Assembly (NCBI RefSeq): GCF_963677005.1
Contig: NZ_OY781616.1
Coordinates: 434,001 to 498,000 of the forward strand
Direction of reading: 5' to 3'
Source: Maridesulfovibrio sp.
GTDB lineage: Bacteria > Desulfobacterota > Desulfovibrionia > Desulfovibrionales > Desulfovibrionaceae
Length of the DNA: 64,000 nucleotides
Of the stretch, positions 29,029 through 38,861 are shown in pieces. Position 1 is the first letter of the stretch; every line of letters starts with the position of its first letter. The translations under genes were made by a program, and so were the position numbers. The notes below the pieces were generated by a model. The model ran no database searches, was not told the DNA's origin, and saw only the letters and a list, made by a program, of their open reading frames with translations.

Positions 29029-31884
29029 TCAGTTGTTCAGATGCTCAATAAGTTCCTGCAGGGGCATGGGTTTTCCGTACAGAAAACCCTGTATCCGGCT
29101 GCAGCCAAGGGAAAGAAGTTTAGCGGACTGCTCCGGCTTTTCCACTCCTTCTGCAACCACATCCAGACCGAGGTTGCGGCTCATATCTATGATTGTCTGG
29201 ACTATGCTTGTATCTTCTTCACTTTCCGTTATGTCCATAACGAATGAACGGTCAATTTTAAGCGTATTGATCGGAAATCTTTTGAGATAGGCAAGGGAGG
29301 AGTATCCTGTTCCGAAGTCGTCGATGGACAGGGAAAAACCCATTTCCGAAATCTGTTCCAGAAGTTCCACCGTTCCTTTTACGTCATCCATCAAGGTTGA
29401 TTCGGTTATTTCAAATTCAATATTTCCGGGGTTACATCCTGTATTCTGTACGGTGGAGCGGATATCATTCAGGATTTCCGGATCATCTAGCTGACGCCCG
29501 GACAGGTTTATGGAAACCGAGAGCGGAAGTCCCGTCTTATTCGATATGACCGGCAGATCCTTACATGCTGTTTCCAGCACTATTCTGCCGATATCAATGA
29601 TCAGTCCTGTTTCCTCGGCCAGCGGGATGAATTCTCCCGGAGAGATCACAATCCCGTCCGGGCGTATCCAGCGTACCAGTGCTTCCAATCCATAGACAGT
29701 TGCTGTTTCAAGGTCGGTTTTGGGCTGATAGTATACAGAAAACTCCCTATCAGCCACAGCCCGGCGCAGAGCATTTTCCACCGTTAACCTGCGTTTCGCA
29801 CGTTCATTCATCTCCTGACGGAACATATGGTAGCCGTTACGTCCTTCCTCTTTGGCCTGATACATGGCCATGTCGGCGTTCTTGATCAGAGTTCCTGCAT
29901 CCTCGCCGTCATCAGGAAAGATGGTTATTCCAAGACTGGTCGTTACGTGCAGTGTGGTTTCGTCTATGGAAAACGGCCGGGCAAATGAACTGAGCAGCTT
30001 CTCTATTCTGGTGATCAGATCCAGTTCGCTGGCAATACCTTCTATCATGATAACGAATTCGTCACCGCCTAGCCGAGCGAGGGTATCCTGCGGTTTGAAA
30101 ATCTGTTTCAGACGTTCTGTTGTCTGAATCAGTATCCTGTCTCCTGTTTCATGCCCGAGTGAGTCGTTGACGTTCTTGAAATTATCCAGATCCAGGTAAA
30201 ACAGTGCCAGTCTTGTTTCGTGTCTTTTGGCTCTGGAAATCGCCATTGCGATACGGTCGATAAGCAGAATCCGGTTGGGCAGGCCTGTCAAAGCATCATG
30301 GTGAGCCTGATATTTCAACTGCTCCTCTTTGCTTTTCATCTCTGTAATATCATGAAATACGGACACATAATGAGTCGGTGCCCCGTCAGCATCGCGGATT
30401 GCGCTGATGCTCAGCAGTTCCGGGTATGATTCTCCGGTTTTGCGTCTGTTCCATATTTCTCCTGTCCAATGTCCTTTTTCCCTGATCTGCGTCCACATGC
30501 GCTCATAGAATTCATTGCTGTGTTTGTCGGACTTAAGGATTTTGGGGTTCCTGCCCAGTATTTCTTCCTGTCTATATCCCGTAATGGCCGTGAAGGCTGG
30601 ATTAGTGGCAATGATTTTGCCTTCAGTATCGGTTATGCATATACCTTCCATGGCATTTTTGAATACTTCTTCAAAAAGTCTGCGTCTGTATTCCGACTTC
30701 TGTCGTATTTCAACTTCAGTGTTCAGGTCGCTTTTCATGCCTTGCAGGTCATCCATGAAGCGGTTGAATCCCTGTGAGAGGGTTCCTATTTCATCGCGCG
30801 AATCATGTGCGGAACGGACGCCCCAGTTTCCTTTTGCCGCCTCTGCAAACAGTTCCGCAAGACGCCGTACCGGAGTAGTAATACTGTCGCTCACAACCGC
30901 TCCGAGAGGAATTGCCAGCAGCAGCGCAATTGCTATTGATAGGCATATGAAGGTGATTATCTTGTTCAGCGGTCCGTAAATTTCGTCCGTGTATACTGAG
31001 GATGCGACAATCCACCCCAACTGGGGCAGTTCTTCGAATACGGCTATTTTCTTTCGTGGCTCGCTGCTGTCAGGTGACTGCCAGCGATATGCGATCTTCC
31101 CGTTTTTCTGTTTGTAAATGTCGTGCAGGAACTGATAGCCGAGGGTGTCGTAAAACTCTTTCATGGAGCCTTTTACCCACGGATGGACGATTATTTCCTC
31201 ATCCTTGCCGATAATGAATACATACCCGGACTTGCCCAGGCTGATTTCCATGACTTTTTCCCGGAAGTCGTCAGCATTTATAAGGTATGAAAATTCATTT
31301 TTGTAGGCTGAAACGGATATTATCCAGTCCCACGGTGCAAAGTAGGACATGAAAAGAGCTTTCGCTTTTTTTTCTTTTTCGCCGGGATTATTCCATTCGT
31401 AATTGATATAGCCGTTTTTGAGCGCGGTCTGTTCTCTTATAAACTCGTGGTCGGAAATATTTGTTCCTTTCACTTGGCTGCGTGGATGAATGGCCACGTT
31501 TCCGTTGCTGTTCAAGCAGTATAAATATCCTGTTTTTCCTATTGTCTGCCCCAGCAGAATCCTTTCAGCCCGTTGCTTTGCTTCATCTTCACTGATTTTC
31601 CCGGACTGGTATTCTTCATAGATCAAAGAGACGATTTCGAGATTTTTTTCTGCTATTGCACGTAGATGGCTGCGCACGGATACATTTACGGCCGCCTGGA
31701 CCATATTCACCATGGCTCGGGTGGTATTGTGCAGTTCCTTTTCAATATTGTCCTGAACTATTCTATGAACCAGCGGATATATGCATGATCCACATAAGAT
31801 GAGTGAAAAAACGGTCAGGATCGAGATTGAAGCCGTAAGCCTTGCTCTGATGCTCAGCCCGGTTAAAAATATGTTTTTTTTCAT
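29029..31884 (-). CDS. Membrane Cache-HAMP-PAS-GGDEF-EAL cyclic-di-GMP protein
   Basis: A 951-residue signalling protein. Order: a membrane helix at about 12-35, a periplasmic region to about 305 with two Cache-type motifs (GKTGYLYCLNSNGNVAIHP and GKSGYVFIIGKDEEIIVHP), a helix at about 307-330, HAMP, PAS at about 400-515, GGDEF and EAL. The cyclase motif is intact (RLGGDEFVIMI). The phosphodiesterase motifs are also intact (YGLEALVRW, DDFGTGYSSLAYLKRFP, VAEGVE), so either activity is possible. It presumably senses a small extracellular ligand. No good ribosome-binding site precedes the ATG. It is convergent with the DUF4301 gene. Confidence 0.93.
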   Translation of the reverse strand: MKKNIFLTGLSIRARLTASISILTVFSLILCGSCIYPLVHRIVQDNIEKELHNTTRAMVNMVQAAVNVSVRSHLRAIAEKNLEIVSLIYEEYQSGKISEDEAKQRAERILLGQTIGKTGYLYCLNSNGNVAIHPRSQVKGTNISDHEFIREQTALKNGYINYEWNNPGEKEKKAKALFMSYFAPWDWIISVSAYKNEFSYLINADDFREKVMEISLGKSGYVFIIGKDEEIIVHPWVKGSMKEFYDTLGYQFLHDIYKQKNGKIAYRWQSPDSSEPRKKIAVFEELPQLGWIVASSVYTDEIYGPLNKIITFICLSIAIALLLAIPLGAVVSDSITTPVRRLAELFAEAAKGNWGVRSAHDSRDEIGTLSQGFNRFMDDLQGMKSDLNTEVEIRQKSEYRRRLFEEVFKNAMEGICITDTEGKIIATNPAFTAITGYRQEEILGRNPKILKSDKHSNEFYERMWTQIREKGHWTGEIWNRRKTGESYPELLSISAIRDADGAPTHYVSVFHDITEMKSKEEQLKYQAHHDALTGLPNRILLIDRIAMAISRAKRHETRLALFYLDLDNFKNVNDSLGHETGDRILIQTTERLKQIFKPQDTLARLGGDEFVIMIEGIASELDLITRIEKLLSSFARPFSIDETTLHVTTSLGITIFPDDGEDAGTLIKNADMAMYQAKEEGRNGYHMFRQEMNERAKRRLTVENALRRAVADREFSVYYQPKTDLETATVYGLEALVRWIRPDGIVISPGEFIPLAEETGLIIDIGRIVLETACKDLPVISNKTGLPLSVSINLSGRQLDDPEILNDIRSTVQNTGCNPGNIEFEITESTLMDDVKGTVELLEQISEMGFSLSIDDFGTGYSSLAYLKRFPINTLKIDRSFVMDITESEEDTSIVQTIIDMSRNLGLDVVAEGVEKPEQSAKLLSLGCSRIQGFLYGKPMPLQELIEHLNN

Positions 31885-32215
31885 GTGCGGCAGGATATAA
31901 TAGATTCGTAGGGTGAAAGAAGAGCAACATATTGCTGGATAATATATCAGAGGTTAGGAGGGGAGAGTATTATTTTTATGCGCGAGTAATGTGGGCGAGA
32001 ATCTTTATCATGTTTTTCGTGTAGTCTTTTTCATTTCAGGGTATGTTAAATACTGCAAAGTGTCGGCAGTGCGTATGCAGTTGTCCAAAGATATTTATGT
32101 TCAAGAGTTTGTGTTGATTAATATATTGAAATAATGTTATGTTATTATCAATTTTAAGCAGGGGTTCAACTGCGGGAAGCCTGATCAATTTCTGCATAAA
32201 AAAACTTCGGAGGCG
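31885..32215. other. Divergent intergenic region between GGDEF-EAL and dehydrogenase genes
   Basis: About 330 AT-rich bases that should contain both promoters. A short dyad AGCAA-CATA-TTGCT lies near 31923. I see no gene and no confident promoter elements. Confidence 0.4.
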
Positions 32216-33385
32216 GTGGAAACTGTGAAGGAAGTTATTGCAATGCGTAAGTTTGTGGCACCGGAAATTATTTTCGGTGTAGGCTCATCTTTACTTGCCG
32301 GGCAATATGCCGAAAATTTCGGTGTCCGCCGGGCGTTGATTGTTACAGATCCCGGTATCGTCAACTGCAGCTGGGTGCATGCTGTTCAGGAAAGCCTGCA
32401 ACGTTCCGGGGTGGAAACAGTCGTATTCAGCAATGTGTCGGAGAACCCGCGTGATACAGAAGTGATGAGCGGGGCTGATATATATCTGGAAAATGATTGC
32501 GACTGTATTGTTGCCGTGGGAGGAGGAAGTCCCATGGATTGCGCAAAGGGTATAGGGATTGTCTCCACAAACAACGCCCATATCCTGAGTTTTGAAGGGG
32601 TGGACATGGTTGAAGTTCCCGGTCCGCCGCTCATCTGCATACCTACCACGGCAGGAAGTTCGGCCGATGTGTCGCAGTTTGCCATAATTACCGATACCAA
32701 GCGCGATGTAAAAATCAGCATCGTAAGCAAGGCGATGGTCCCTGATGCCGCTCTGATCGACCCGAAGCTCACAACCACAATGAACCTGCAGCTTACCGCC
32801 GCGACAGGCATGGATGCATTGACCCATGCAATGGAAGCATATGTTTCCAACGCCAATTCCGCTTTGACCGATCTTCTTGCTCTTGATGCCATAAAGCTTG
32901 TCAGGTCCAATCTCGTAAAAGTAATCAAGGATCCGGGAAATATTGAATTGCGCGGTCACGTGATGCTTGGAAGCATGCAGGCCGGACTGGCTTTTTCGAA
33001 CGCAATACTCGGGGCTGTCCATGCCATGGCCCACAGCCTCGGAGGACATCTGGACCTGCCGCACGGTGAATGCAACGCCATACTGCTGCCTTATGTGGTA
33101 CGGATCAATTTCCCTTACGCCGAGGAGAGGTACAGGAATATCGCCGAAGCAATGGGTAATGTTGTTGAAGGAAAGACGGGAGATGATGTCTGTGAAAGTC
33201 TGGTTGAGAGTATAATAGATATGCGCAGGAAGGCCGGAATAACCAAGAGCCTCCGCGATTTCGGTCTGGAAAAGGCAGAAATTCCAAAGCTTGCCGAGCT
33301 GGCTTTGAAGGATGCATGCATGGTCACAAATCCGGTGGAATTAACTCAGCAGGACGTTGAGAAGATTTATGAAGCGGCGTTCTAA
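32216..33385 (+). CDS. Iron-containing alcohol dehydrogenase, ErcA-like
   Basis: A group III alcohol dehydrogenase of up to 389 residues. The cofactor region has VAVGGGSPMDCAKG and CIPTTAGSSADVSQFA. The metal ligands are the Asp and His in GMDALTHAMEAYVS and the two His in HAMAHSLGGHLDLPHGECN. The N-terminal RKFVAPEIIFGVGS resembles the ErcA subgroup that is found beside sensor kinases in pseudomonads. The start is uncertain: GTG at 32216, GTG at 32225 and ATG at 32243 are all possible; GGAGG at 32209-32213 fits 32225 best. It overlaps the downstream PAS histidine kinase, which suggests that the enzyme and kinase form one signalling or regulatory unit. Confidence 0.9.
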   Translation: METVKEVIAMRKFVAPEIIFGVGSSLLAGQYAENFGVRRALIVTDPGIVNCSWVHAVQESLQRSGVETVVFSNVSENPRDTEVMSGADIYLENDCDCIVAVGGGSPMDCAKGIGIVSTNNAHILSFEGVDMVEVPGPPLICIPTTAGSSADVSQFAIITDTKRDVKISIVSKAMVPDAALIDPKLTTTMNLQLTAATGMDALTHAMEAYVSNANSALTDLLALDAIKLVRSNLVKVIKDPGNIELRGHVMLGSMQAGLAFSNAILGAVHAMAHSLGGHLDLPHGECNAILLPYVVRINFPYAEERYRNIAEAMGNVVEGKTGDDVCESLVESIIDMRRKAGITKSLRDFGLEKAEIPKLAELALKDACMVTNPVELTQQDVEKIYEAAF

Positions 33386-35045
33386 GACAGACAACAATGA
33401 GAATGTTCGCAACAAGCTCATCGGGCTTGGCGAAAATTCCATGCGCAAAAGCTATTATCCGGAACTTCGGGAAAGGATAAATGAGCTTGAGCGCTTCAGG
33501 GCATTGGTGGAGCACGCCAACGATGCCCTCTTTGTCCTTGATGCTTTTTCGTGGAGTTTTGCCGACATCAACAAAACCGCCCTGAATAAAACCGGATATT
33601 CGCGCGAGGAACTGCTGGACAGTCCCCCGGAACTGGTTTTTCCTGAAGATACATGCTTCCTTTTGCATGAAGTGCTGATAGACGATGAAGTCTATTCTTC
33701 CTGGGACAGGGAGGATGTTTCCACTACGGAACTGCTCTGCCGCGGAGGTTCAAGCATTCCGGTTGAGATGACTCTGCGGGTGCATTTCGTGGGGGGCAGG
33801 CTTTATCTGGTCATGGTTGCCCGTGATGTTCGCAGAAGGCTTGCCGATCAGCGGGAATTGCGCCGGACGCGTAATTATCTGGCGAACGTGATCGATTCCA
33901 TGCAGTCCATACTGGTCGGGGTTGATGAAAAGGCCAATGTGGTTCTTTGGAACGCCTTTGCGGTTAAGGAAACAGGTATCCCCGCAGAGGAGGCTGAAGG
34001 ACGGTTTGTTTTTAAAATGATGCCGGAACTGAGGCGTTTCGAGAGCCTTATTTCCGAGACCATCAAAGGTTCGCAGGTAGGTGGAACCGAGATTTTTCAT
34101 GTTGACAGCGGCAGGGGAACCGTTTTTTTCGAAATAGTTGTGTTCCCCTTCAAAAGTGAGGAAGAATCAGGAGCCGTTATCAGGATTGATGATATTACCG
34201 CCAGAACGCGCATGGAAGAAGTCATGGTCCAGACTGAGAAGATGATGACTGTGGGCGGTCTTGCTGCGGGTATGGCCCATGAGATAAACAATCCTCTCGG
34301 CGGTATTCTGCAGGGAGTGCAGAATATACAGCGGCGCATTTCTTCGGACCTGAATAAGAATCTGAAAGTGGCGGAAGAACTCGGTATACCGTTTGAAAAG
34401 ATAATGCAGTACTGCGAGAAGAGAGGAATTGTCCAAAAACTGGAATCCGTCCGGCAGATGGGTGAGCGCTCGGCCAGAATTGTTTCCAATATGCTTCAGT
34501 TCAGCCGGCAGTCCGGTGGCGAGAAGGTCTGCTCCAATATCGGAAAGGTGGTTGAAACAGCCATAGAACTTTCATTCAGCGGATACGATATATACCGCAA
34601 CTCCGGTGATAAGGGAGTTGAAATTATCCGGGAACTGGATGACTCCGTTAATGACATTCTGTGTTCGCCTTCCGAAATAGAACAGGTCCTGATCAATCTT
34701 ATCAAGAATTCCGTTCAGGCCATTTATACGGCTGCGGATAATCCTGAAGGGCGCCGGGGCGTAATTGCCGTCCGGCTTCGTCCTGATGGTGATTTTGTGC
34801 GTCTCGAAATAGAGGACAACGGTCCTGGAATGGATCAGGACACGCGCAGAAAAGCATTGGAGCCTTTTTTCACTACCAAGCCGGCAGGCGAGGGGACCGG
34901 ATTGGGATTGTTCGTCTCCTACTTTATCATAACCCAGAAGCACGGCGGAACCTTCGACATAGAAACAGCCCCGGGAAAGGGGATGAAGGTAATCATAAGG
35001 CTTCCAGCTGTCTGCAACTGCAGCTCGCAGGGTGAATGCAGTTAA
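33369..35045 (+). CDS. Cytoplasmic PAS-PAS sensor histidine kinase
   Basis: A 558-residue kinase without membrane segments. Two PAS domains lie at about 35-155 (FRALVEHANDALFVLDAF) and 165-280. The dimerisation domain has the phosphoacceptor His in GMAHEINNPLGGILQGVQ, followed by a long helical insert and an HATPase with EIEQVLINLIKNSVQAI, DNGPGMDQ and GEGTGLGLFVSY. The ATG at 33369 lies inside the end of the dehydrogenase gene, with a 17-base overlap; a TTG at 33357 is an alternative. No response regulator is adjacent. Its stop overlaps that of the convergent gene at 35042. Cys residues at the extreme C-terminus (CNCSSQGEC) are unusual. Confidence 0.9.
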   Translation: MKRRSKTDNNENVRNKLIGLGENSMRKSYYPELRERINELERFRALVEHANDALFVLDAFSWSFADINKTALNKTGYSREELLDSPPELVFPEDTCFLLHEVLIDDEVYSSWDREDVSTTELLCRGGSSIPVEMTLRVHFVGGRLYLVMVARDVRRRLADQRELRRTRNYLANVIDSMQSILVGVDEKANVVLWNAFAVKETGIPAEEAEGRFVFKMMPELRRFESLISETIKGSQVGGTEIFHVDSGRGTVFFEIVVFPFKSEEESGAVIRIDDITARTRMEEVMVQTEKMMTVGGLAAGMAHEINNPLGGILQGVQNIQRRISSDLNKNLKVAEELGIPFEKIMQYCEKRGIVQKLESVRQMGERSARIVSNMLQFSRQSGGEKVCSNIGKVVETAIELSFSGYDIYRNSGDKGVEIIRELDDSVNDILCSPSEIEQVLINLIKNSVQAIYTAADNPEGRRGVIAVRLRPDGDFVRLEIEDNGPGMDQDTRRKALEPFFTTKPAGEGTGLGLFVSYFIITQKHGGTFDIETAPGKGMKVIIRLPAVCNCSSQGECS

Positions 35046-36196
35046 ATTGTCTTTTCGATCAGGTCTGCGCGCTTTTCCAATTGCTCCGCAAAGCCGTTTA
35101 AAATGCTGCATCCATTCTGGATGGATTTGATAGCCTTGTCGTTGTTTCTGGTCCTTCTGTAAAGCCATTTGGCAATATAAAAGTAATCGTCGGCAGAATC
35201 TTTGTGGTCCGGACAGAGCACCTGTATTTTTTTGGTAATCCCGGTTTTGATTTTTTCCCGGACAGTTATGGCGTCCTTGAGAACCTTTCCGGAGTGCTCG
35301 GCCTTGTTGCGTGCGGTGACAGAGCCGGAGTTCTGGGATTGATTCAGGTCCGCCTGAAATATGCCGTTGGCGATGTCGACATGTTTTTCAGCTTTGAAAT
35401 ATCCTTCAAGAGCCTGCAGCAGGTCCTTGTTTTCGGCTATGGCCGCAAGCACGGATGCCGCATGATGCAGGGGCTGGGCGCTTGCCCTGAACATTTCCGC
35501 CCTTTGCGCAGAGGTCAGTCCCCGGACTTCTTTTGCATCTCCTTCGATGAACTCTCTTTCAGTCATTATTCCCTTTTCCTCAATCAGGTCGAGGAGGGGT
35601 GGCCCGTAGGTTTCGGACAGCTGTGTTAAAACTCCCGGAGAGAGCAGCTCGGACCAGATTTCAGCCCTTGCGGTGCTCAATGATTTTGCTTCCGGCATCA
35701 GCCCGTTGAGATTGAGCCCGAAATGGGTGTTGATCCCCTTGAAGCTTGCCGAACTGTATCCTCTGACCGGTTTGAACGGAAGAGAGCCCGCAGGCTGGTA
35801 GCTGTCTGCAATGTATGAGGCAAGGTTGTCCAGAAAGACTTCGGTAATGATGTTCTTTCGGAGCTCTTCAACAATTTTTTTAGTACCGGCTTCCGCTTTC
35901 GTTTCCGCTTCAGATTTACCGGGCGTTGCGTTTTCTTGTATCGAGCCTTGTACTGCAGGTGCTGTTGCGTTGGATTCTTTGTCCTGCTCTGTTCTGTTCA
36001 ATTCGGCCCCGGACCTGACAACTTTTCCTGAAACAGGGTGCATACCGCTGGAGCCGTTTTCATTTACCCAGGCGGGGGGAGAAACAGTTGTTCCTGGTTG
36101 TCCTTCCATATTCTGCTTTATGAAAAAGAAAAGTACTGCAGCGGATATTACAAACACAGCGGTAAAAATCAGCACAATAATTTTGAATCTGCTCAT
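35042..36196 (-). CDS. Membrane-anchored protein of unknown function
   Basis: A 384-residue protein with one N-terminal membrane helix (IIVLIFTAVFVISAAVLFFFI, trimmed), then a low-complexity linker rich in Ser, Ala, Glu and Thr (residues about 35-105), then a mainly helical domain to the C-terminus. It contains PFKPVRGYSSASFKGINTHFGLNLNG and LCPDHKDSADDYFYIAKWLYRRTRN. I recognise no family. It is probably an inner-membrane protein with a large periplasmic part. TGGAGCCCAT precedes the ATG. It shares its last bases with the convergent histidine-kinase gene. Confidence 0.7.
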   Translation of the reverse strand: MSRFKIIVLIFTAVFVISAAVLFFFIKQNMEGQPGTTVSPPAWVNENGSSGMHPVSGKVVRSGAELNRTEQDKESNATAPAVQGSIQENATPGKSEAETKAEAGTKKIVEELRKNIITEVFLDNLASYIADSYQPAGSLPFKPVRGYSSASFKGINTHFGLNLNGLMPEAKSLSTARAEIWSELLSPGVLTQLSETYGPPLLDLIEEKGIMTEREFIEGDAKEVRGLTSAQRAEMFRASAQPLHHAASVLAAIAENKDLLQALEGYFKAEKHVDIANGIFQADLNQSQNSGSVTARNKAEHSGKVLKDAITVREKIKTGITKKIQVLCPDHKDSADDYFYIAKWLYRRTRNNDKAIKSIQNGCSILNGFAEQLEKRADLIEKTI

Positions 36197-36211
36197 ATGG
36201 GCTCCATGGAG

Positions 36212-36418
36212 TTACCTGTGGCGGTATTTTTCATATCCGGTCGTCCGGTAGTATCCGTATTCTGACTCGTCATAGATTGTGAATACAGGATCGTTTTTGT
36301 CGGTCAGTTTGTGATGCTGCTTTCTGAAATTTCGGCTGCAACCTTTTCTTATTGCAGCGGTATCCGGATATCTATCCCGGAGACGGTCTTTCTGAAATTC
36401 AGGTAGTGATAAGCCCAT
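36212..36418 (-). CDS. Possible small protein upstream of the membrane protein gene
   Basis: A 68-codon frame rich in Arg, Lys, Tyr and Asp, ending YDESEYGYYRTTGYEKYRHR. It lies 15 bases upstream of the gene at 35042-36196 on the same strand and could be its operon partner. Against it, no ribosome-binding site precedes the ATG and an in-frame stop sits three codons upstream. I recognise no family. Confidence 0.3.
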   Translation of the reverse strand: MGLSLPEFQKDRLRDRYPDTAAIRKGCSRNFRKQHHKLTDKNDPVFTIYDESEYGYYRTTGYEKYRHR

Positions 36419-36572
36419 AACATGTCATCTATCAAGTTGTCGATTTTACTTGATGCCCCTGAAAGTGTTTTTGGGGACAAAACAGGCAATAAACTTGGAG
36501 TAAATTAATGGTTCCACACGGAATTTTTATAATCCTCTGTGATTGTTGCCACTGGGGTGCAACGGCCAAAAT

Positions 36573-36604
36573 AAATCCCCCGAACCGCTAGGCAGGGGGG
36601 ATTT
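36573..36604 (-). terminator. Terminator of the Skp-like lipoprotein gene
   Basis: AAATCCCCC (36573-36581) pairs with GGGGGATTT (36596-36604). On the minus strand the stem is followed by ATTTATTTT. It lies 26 bases past the stop of the lipoprotein gene. Confidence 0.8.
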
Positions 36605-36629
36605 CAATAAGCGTCTATTTGAATTTATA

Positions 36630-37106
36630 TTATTCGGGTTTGATCTTGATGTCCATTTTGTTCAGGGCTTCAATGATCTTGTCACTGATGTCGGCAGACT
36701 TGTCGTAGCTAACAGCTGTTTCCACGGAAAGGATTGCCGAATAGCCGTTTGCGGTGCGGAATTCGTCCACAGCTTTGGTGAATCCGTTCTGCAGGGCTTC
36801 TACTATTCTGTTCTGTTCAGCACCCATTTTGGTCTGATATTCGCCGAGAGCTTCCTGGAATTTTCTGGTGTTTTCCTCTGTCTGGTTACCTGCGAGGGTT
36901 TTCTGCATTTCAGTGAATTTGGCCTTGAATTCTTCGCCGGCCTGCTGCAGGTAGGCCATGCCTTCAGCTCCTGCTTTGCACTCTTTGAAAACCCTGTTAG
37001 TATCTACGAATCCGATCTTGGCTTCGGACGATGCCTGTTGTTGACAGCCTGCCACAAATATGGCGATCATGAGAAAGAGTGTTAACTTTATTGCATTTTT
37101 CAACAT
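36630..37106 (-). CDS. OmpH/Skp-family lipoprotein
   Basis: A 158-residue protein with a lipobox: MLKNAIKLTLFLMIAIFVAGC, lipidated Cys at residue 21. The rest resembles the OmpH/Skp chaperone family: KIGFVDTNRVFKECKAG, then a long coiled-coil arm (residues about 55-115), then the closing FRTANGYSAILSVETAVSYD. A second, non-lipidated Skp is encoded at 46604-47134. The lipid anchor would tether this copy to a membrane, so it may act as an anchored periplasmic chaperone for outer-membrane proteins. It is divergent from pyk and monocistronic. Confidence 0.85.
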   Translation of the reverse strand: MLKNAIKLTLFLMIAIFVAGCQQQASSEAKIGFVDTNRVFKECKAGAEGMAYLQQAGEEFKAKFTEMQKTLAGNQTEENTRKFQEALGEYQTKMGAEQNRIVEALQNGFTKAVDEFRTANGYSAILSVETAVSYDKSADISDKIIEALNKMDIKIKPE

Positions 37107-37353
37107 TAAGATTCTCCATGTGTTAAGTTATTGTTTAGCGTTGTTTTTATAAACAGGCAGGAAAAGTCTATAAAACAAAATAACGACTGTTGGCAAGAAA
37201 TAGAAATATCCAAATTAAAGGTTATGGACATTTTCGAAAATTGCGATACAATATTTTCGGAAACGAACATTTTGCAGCCAGGTCAACTGTATGGTTTGAG
37301 GCTGATTCAGGGAAGAGGAAAATTACTCAATAAACAATCTTGAGGAAAAAAAC

Positions 37354-38775
37354 ATGAGAACCAAAGTAGTTGCCACGTTGGGGCCGGCTTCCGCCAATCG
37401 CGAAACCATCACGAGGATGGTACAAAATGGAGTCAGAATCCTGCGCCTTAATTTTTCACATTCGGACGCAGACAGCTTTCGACCGGTGATTGCCATGATT
37501 AGGCAGGTGGAAGAAGAGATGTCAATTCCGCTGACCGTTATGGGGGATCTCTGCGGACCCAAAATCAGGGTAGGAGAGGTTGCCGGGGCTCCTCATGAGA
37601 TTGATGCATACTCGGATGTCTATCTGGGACTCCCTGAAGAGGCAGCCAATGCCGATGATCTGCCTTTTATTCCCCTCGACCAGCCTGAACTGCTGCTTGG
37701 TCTTGAAGACGGGATGGAAGTTTCCCTTAGTGACGGTATGCTTACTTTTATCGTCAAGGAAACCTGTGCCAAGGACCGGCTCTATAAGATTCAGTCCCAG
37801 AATGCGGGTATTCTTTCGTCGCGCAAGGGAATCACCTTTCCCGGCAAACACATAGCGCTTCCTGCTTTTACCGAAAAAGACAAGGTGGACCTGAGCGGAT
37901 GCATTGATATCGGCGTTGACGCCATCGCCATGTCTTTTGTTCAGACAGCCAAAGACGTTGAAGATGTCCGCGTTGCCATGCAGACTCGCGGAGTCACGCT
38001 GCCGATTATCGCTAAGATTGAACGGCAGAACGCTGTTGATAACATAGATTCCATCCTCAAAGTTGCTGACGGAATAATGGTCGCCCGTGGTGATCTGGGC
38101 CTTGAATGCAAACTTTCCACTGTGCCGGTAATCCAGAAAAAATTAATCCGTGCCGCTCGTCATGCGCAGAAGCCTGTTATTGTGGCCACTCAGATGATGC
38201 TTTCCATGGTGAAAAACCCGATTCCTACACGGGCGGAAGCAAACGACGTTGCCAATGCGATAATGGACGGTGCGGATTGCTGCATGCTTTCCGAAGAAAC
38301 AGCCATAGGCAACTATCCGGCCGAGGCAGTAGGGTACATCAAGGAAATTGCCGAGGGAACCGAGCAGTACTACCTTGAACGCATAAAGGGCCCCTACAAA
38401 CCTAAAAAAGAAGTCAATCCGGTAAAATATCTCAGCTATTCAGCATGTCTTCTTGCCGAAAACATAAACAGTCCGGCTCTTTTGTGTCATTCCACAAGCG
38501 GTGCTTCCGCCAGACTTATCTGCAGCCGCAGGCCGGAACAGCCTGTTTACTGCCTGACTCCGGATAAAAGTGTTCCCGCCTATCTCAACTTTTTCTGGGG
38601 TGTGATCCCGGTCATGACCGATACAACCATTTCCAATCATCGAGACAGGCTGGTTAACTTTCTGGAAGCCGAAAAGGATTTTCCCAGAGGGAAAGGATAC
38701 ATTCTTGTTTCGGGGCAGCCCACTCCGGGGCAGACCGCTCCGCAGACCAACGAGGTTAAACTCTATTACAAGTAG
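37354..38775 (+). CDS. pyk: Pyruvate kinase
   Basis: A 473-residue glycolytic enzyme making pyruvate and ATP from phosphoenolpyruvate. It starts RTKVVATLGPAS and has NFSHSD with the conserved Asn/Ser/His, and the active-site Lys in IIAKIERQNAVDNID. Metal-binding Glu and Asp are in that segment and GIMVARGDLGLE. Further blocks are PTRAEANDVANAIMDGADC and MLSEETAIGNYP. Length is standard. GAGG lies 10 bases before the ATG. It is monocistronic and closed by a terminator. Confidence 0.96.
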   Translation: MRTKVVATLGPASANRETITRMVQNGVRILRLNFSHSDADSFRPVIAMIRQVEEEMSIPLTVMGDLCGPKIRVGEVAGAPHEIDAYSDVYLGLPEEAANADDLPFIPLDQPELLLGLEDGMEVSLSDGMLTFIVKETCAKDRLYKIQSQNAGILSSRKGITFPGKHIALPAFTEKDKVDLSGCIDIGVDAIAMSFVQTAKDVEDVRVAMQTRGVTLPIIAKIERQNAVDNIDSILKVADGIMVARGDLGLECKLSTVPVIQKKLIRAARHAQKPVIVATQMMLSMVKNPIPTRAEANDVANAIMDGADCCMLSEETAIGNYPAEAVGYIKEIAEGTEQYYLERIKGPYKPKKEVNPVKYLSYSACLLAENINSPALLCHSTSGASARLICSRRPEQPVYCLTPDKSVPAYLNFFWGVIPVMTDTTISNHRDRLVNFLEAEKDFPRGKGYILVSGQPTPGQTAPQTNEVKLYYK

Positions 38776-38826
38776 AGAACGTTCGGATATGTAAGTCTGG
38801 ACTTTCCGATTTAACTTAACAAGCTC

Positions 38827-38861
38827 AAACACCCGGAACTGAATGGTTTCGGGTGTTTTTT
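38827..38861. terminator. Shared terminator between pyk and the CULT gene
   Basis: AAACACCCG (38827-38835) pairs with CGGGTGTTT (38850-38858), followed by a T run on the plus strand and an A run before the stem that gives T's on the minus strand. The stop codon of the minus-strand gene overlaps the T run. Confidence 0.88.

Noticed and set aside
37131..37343. 70-codon frame upstream of pyk
   Set aside because: It covers the divergent promoter region, has no ribosome-binding site and unlikely composition.
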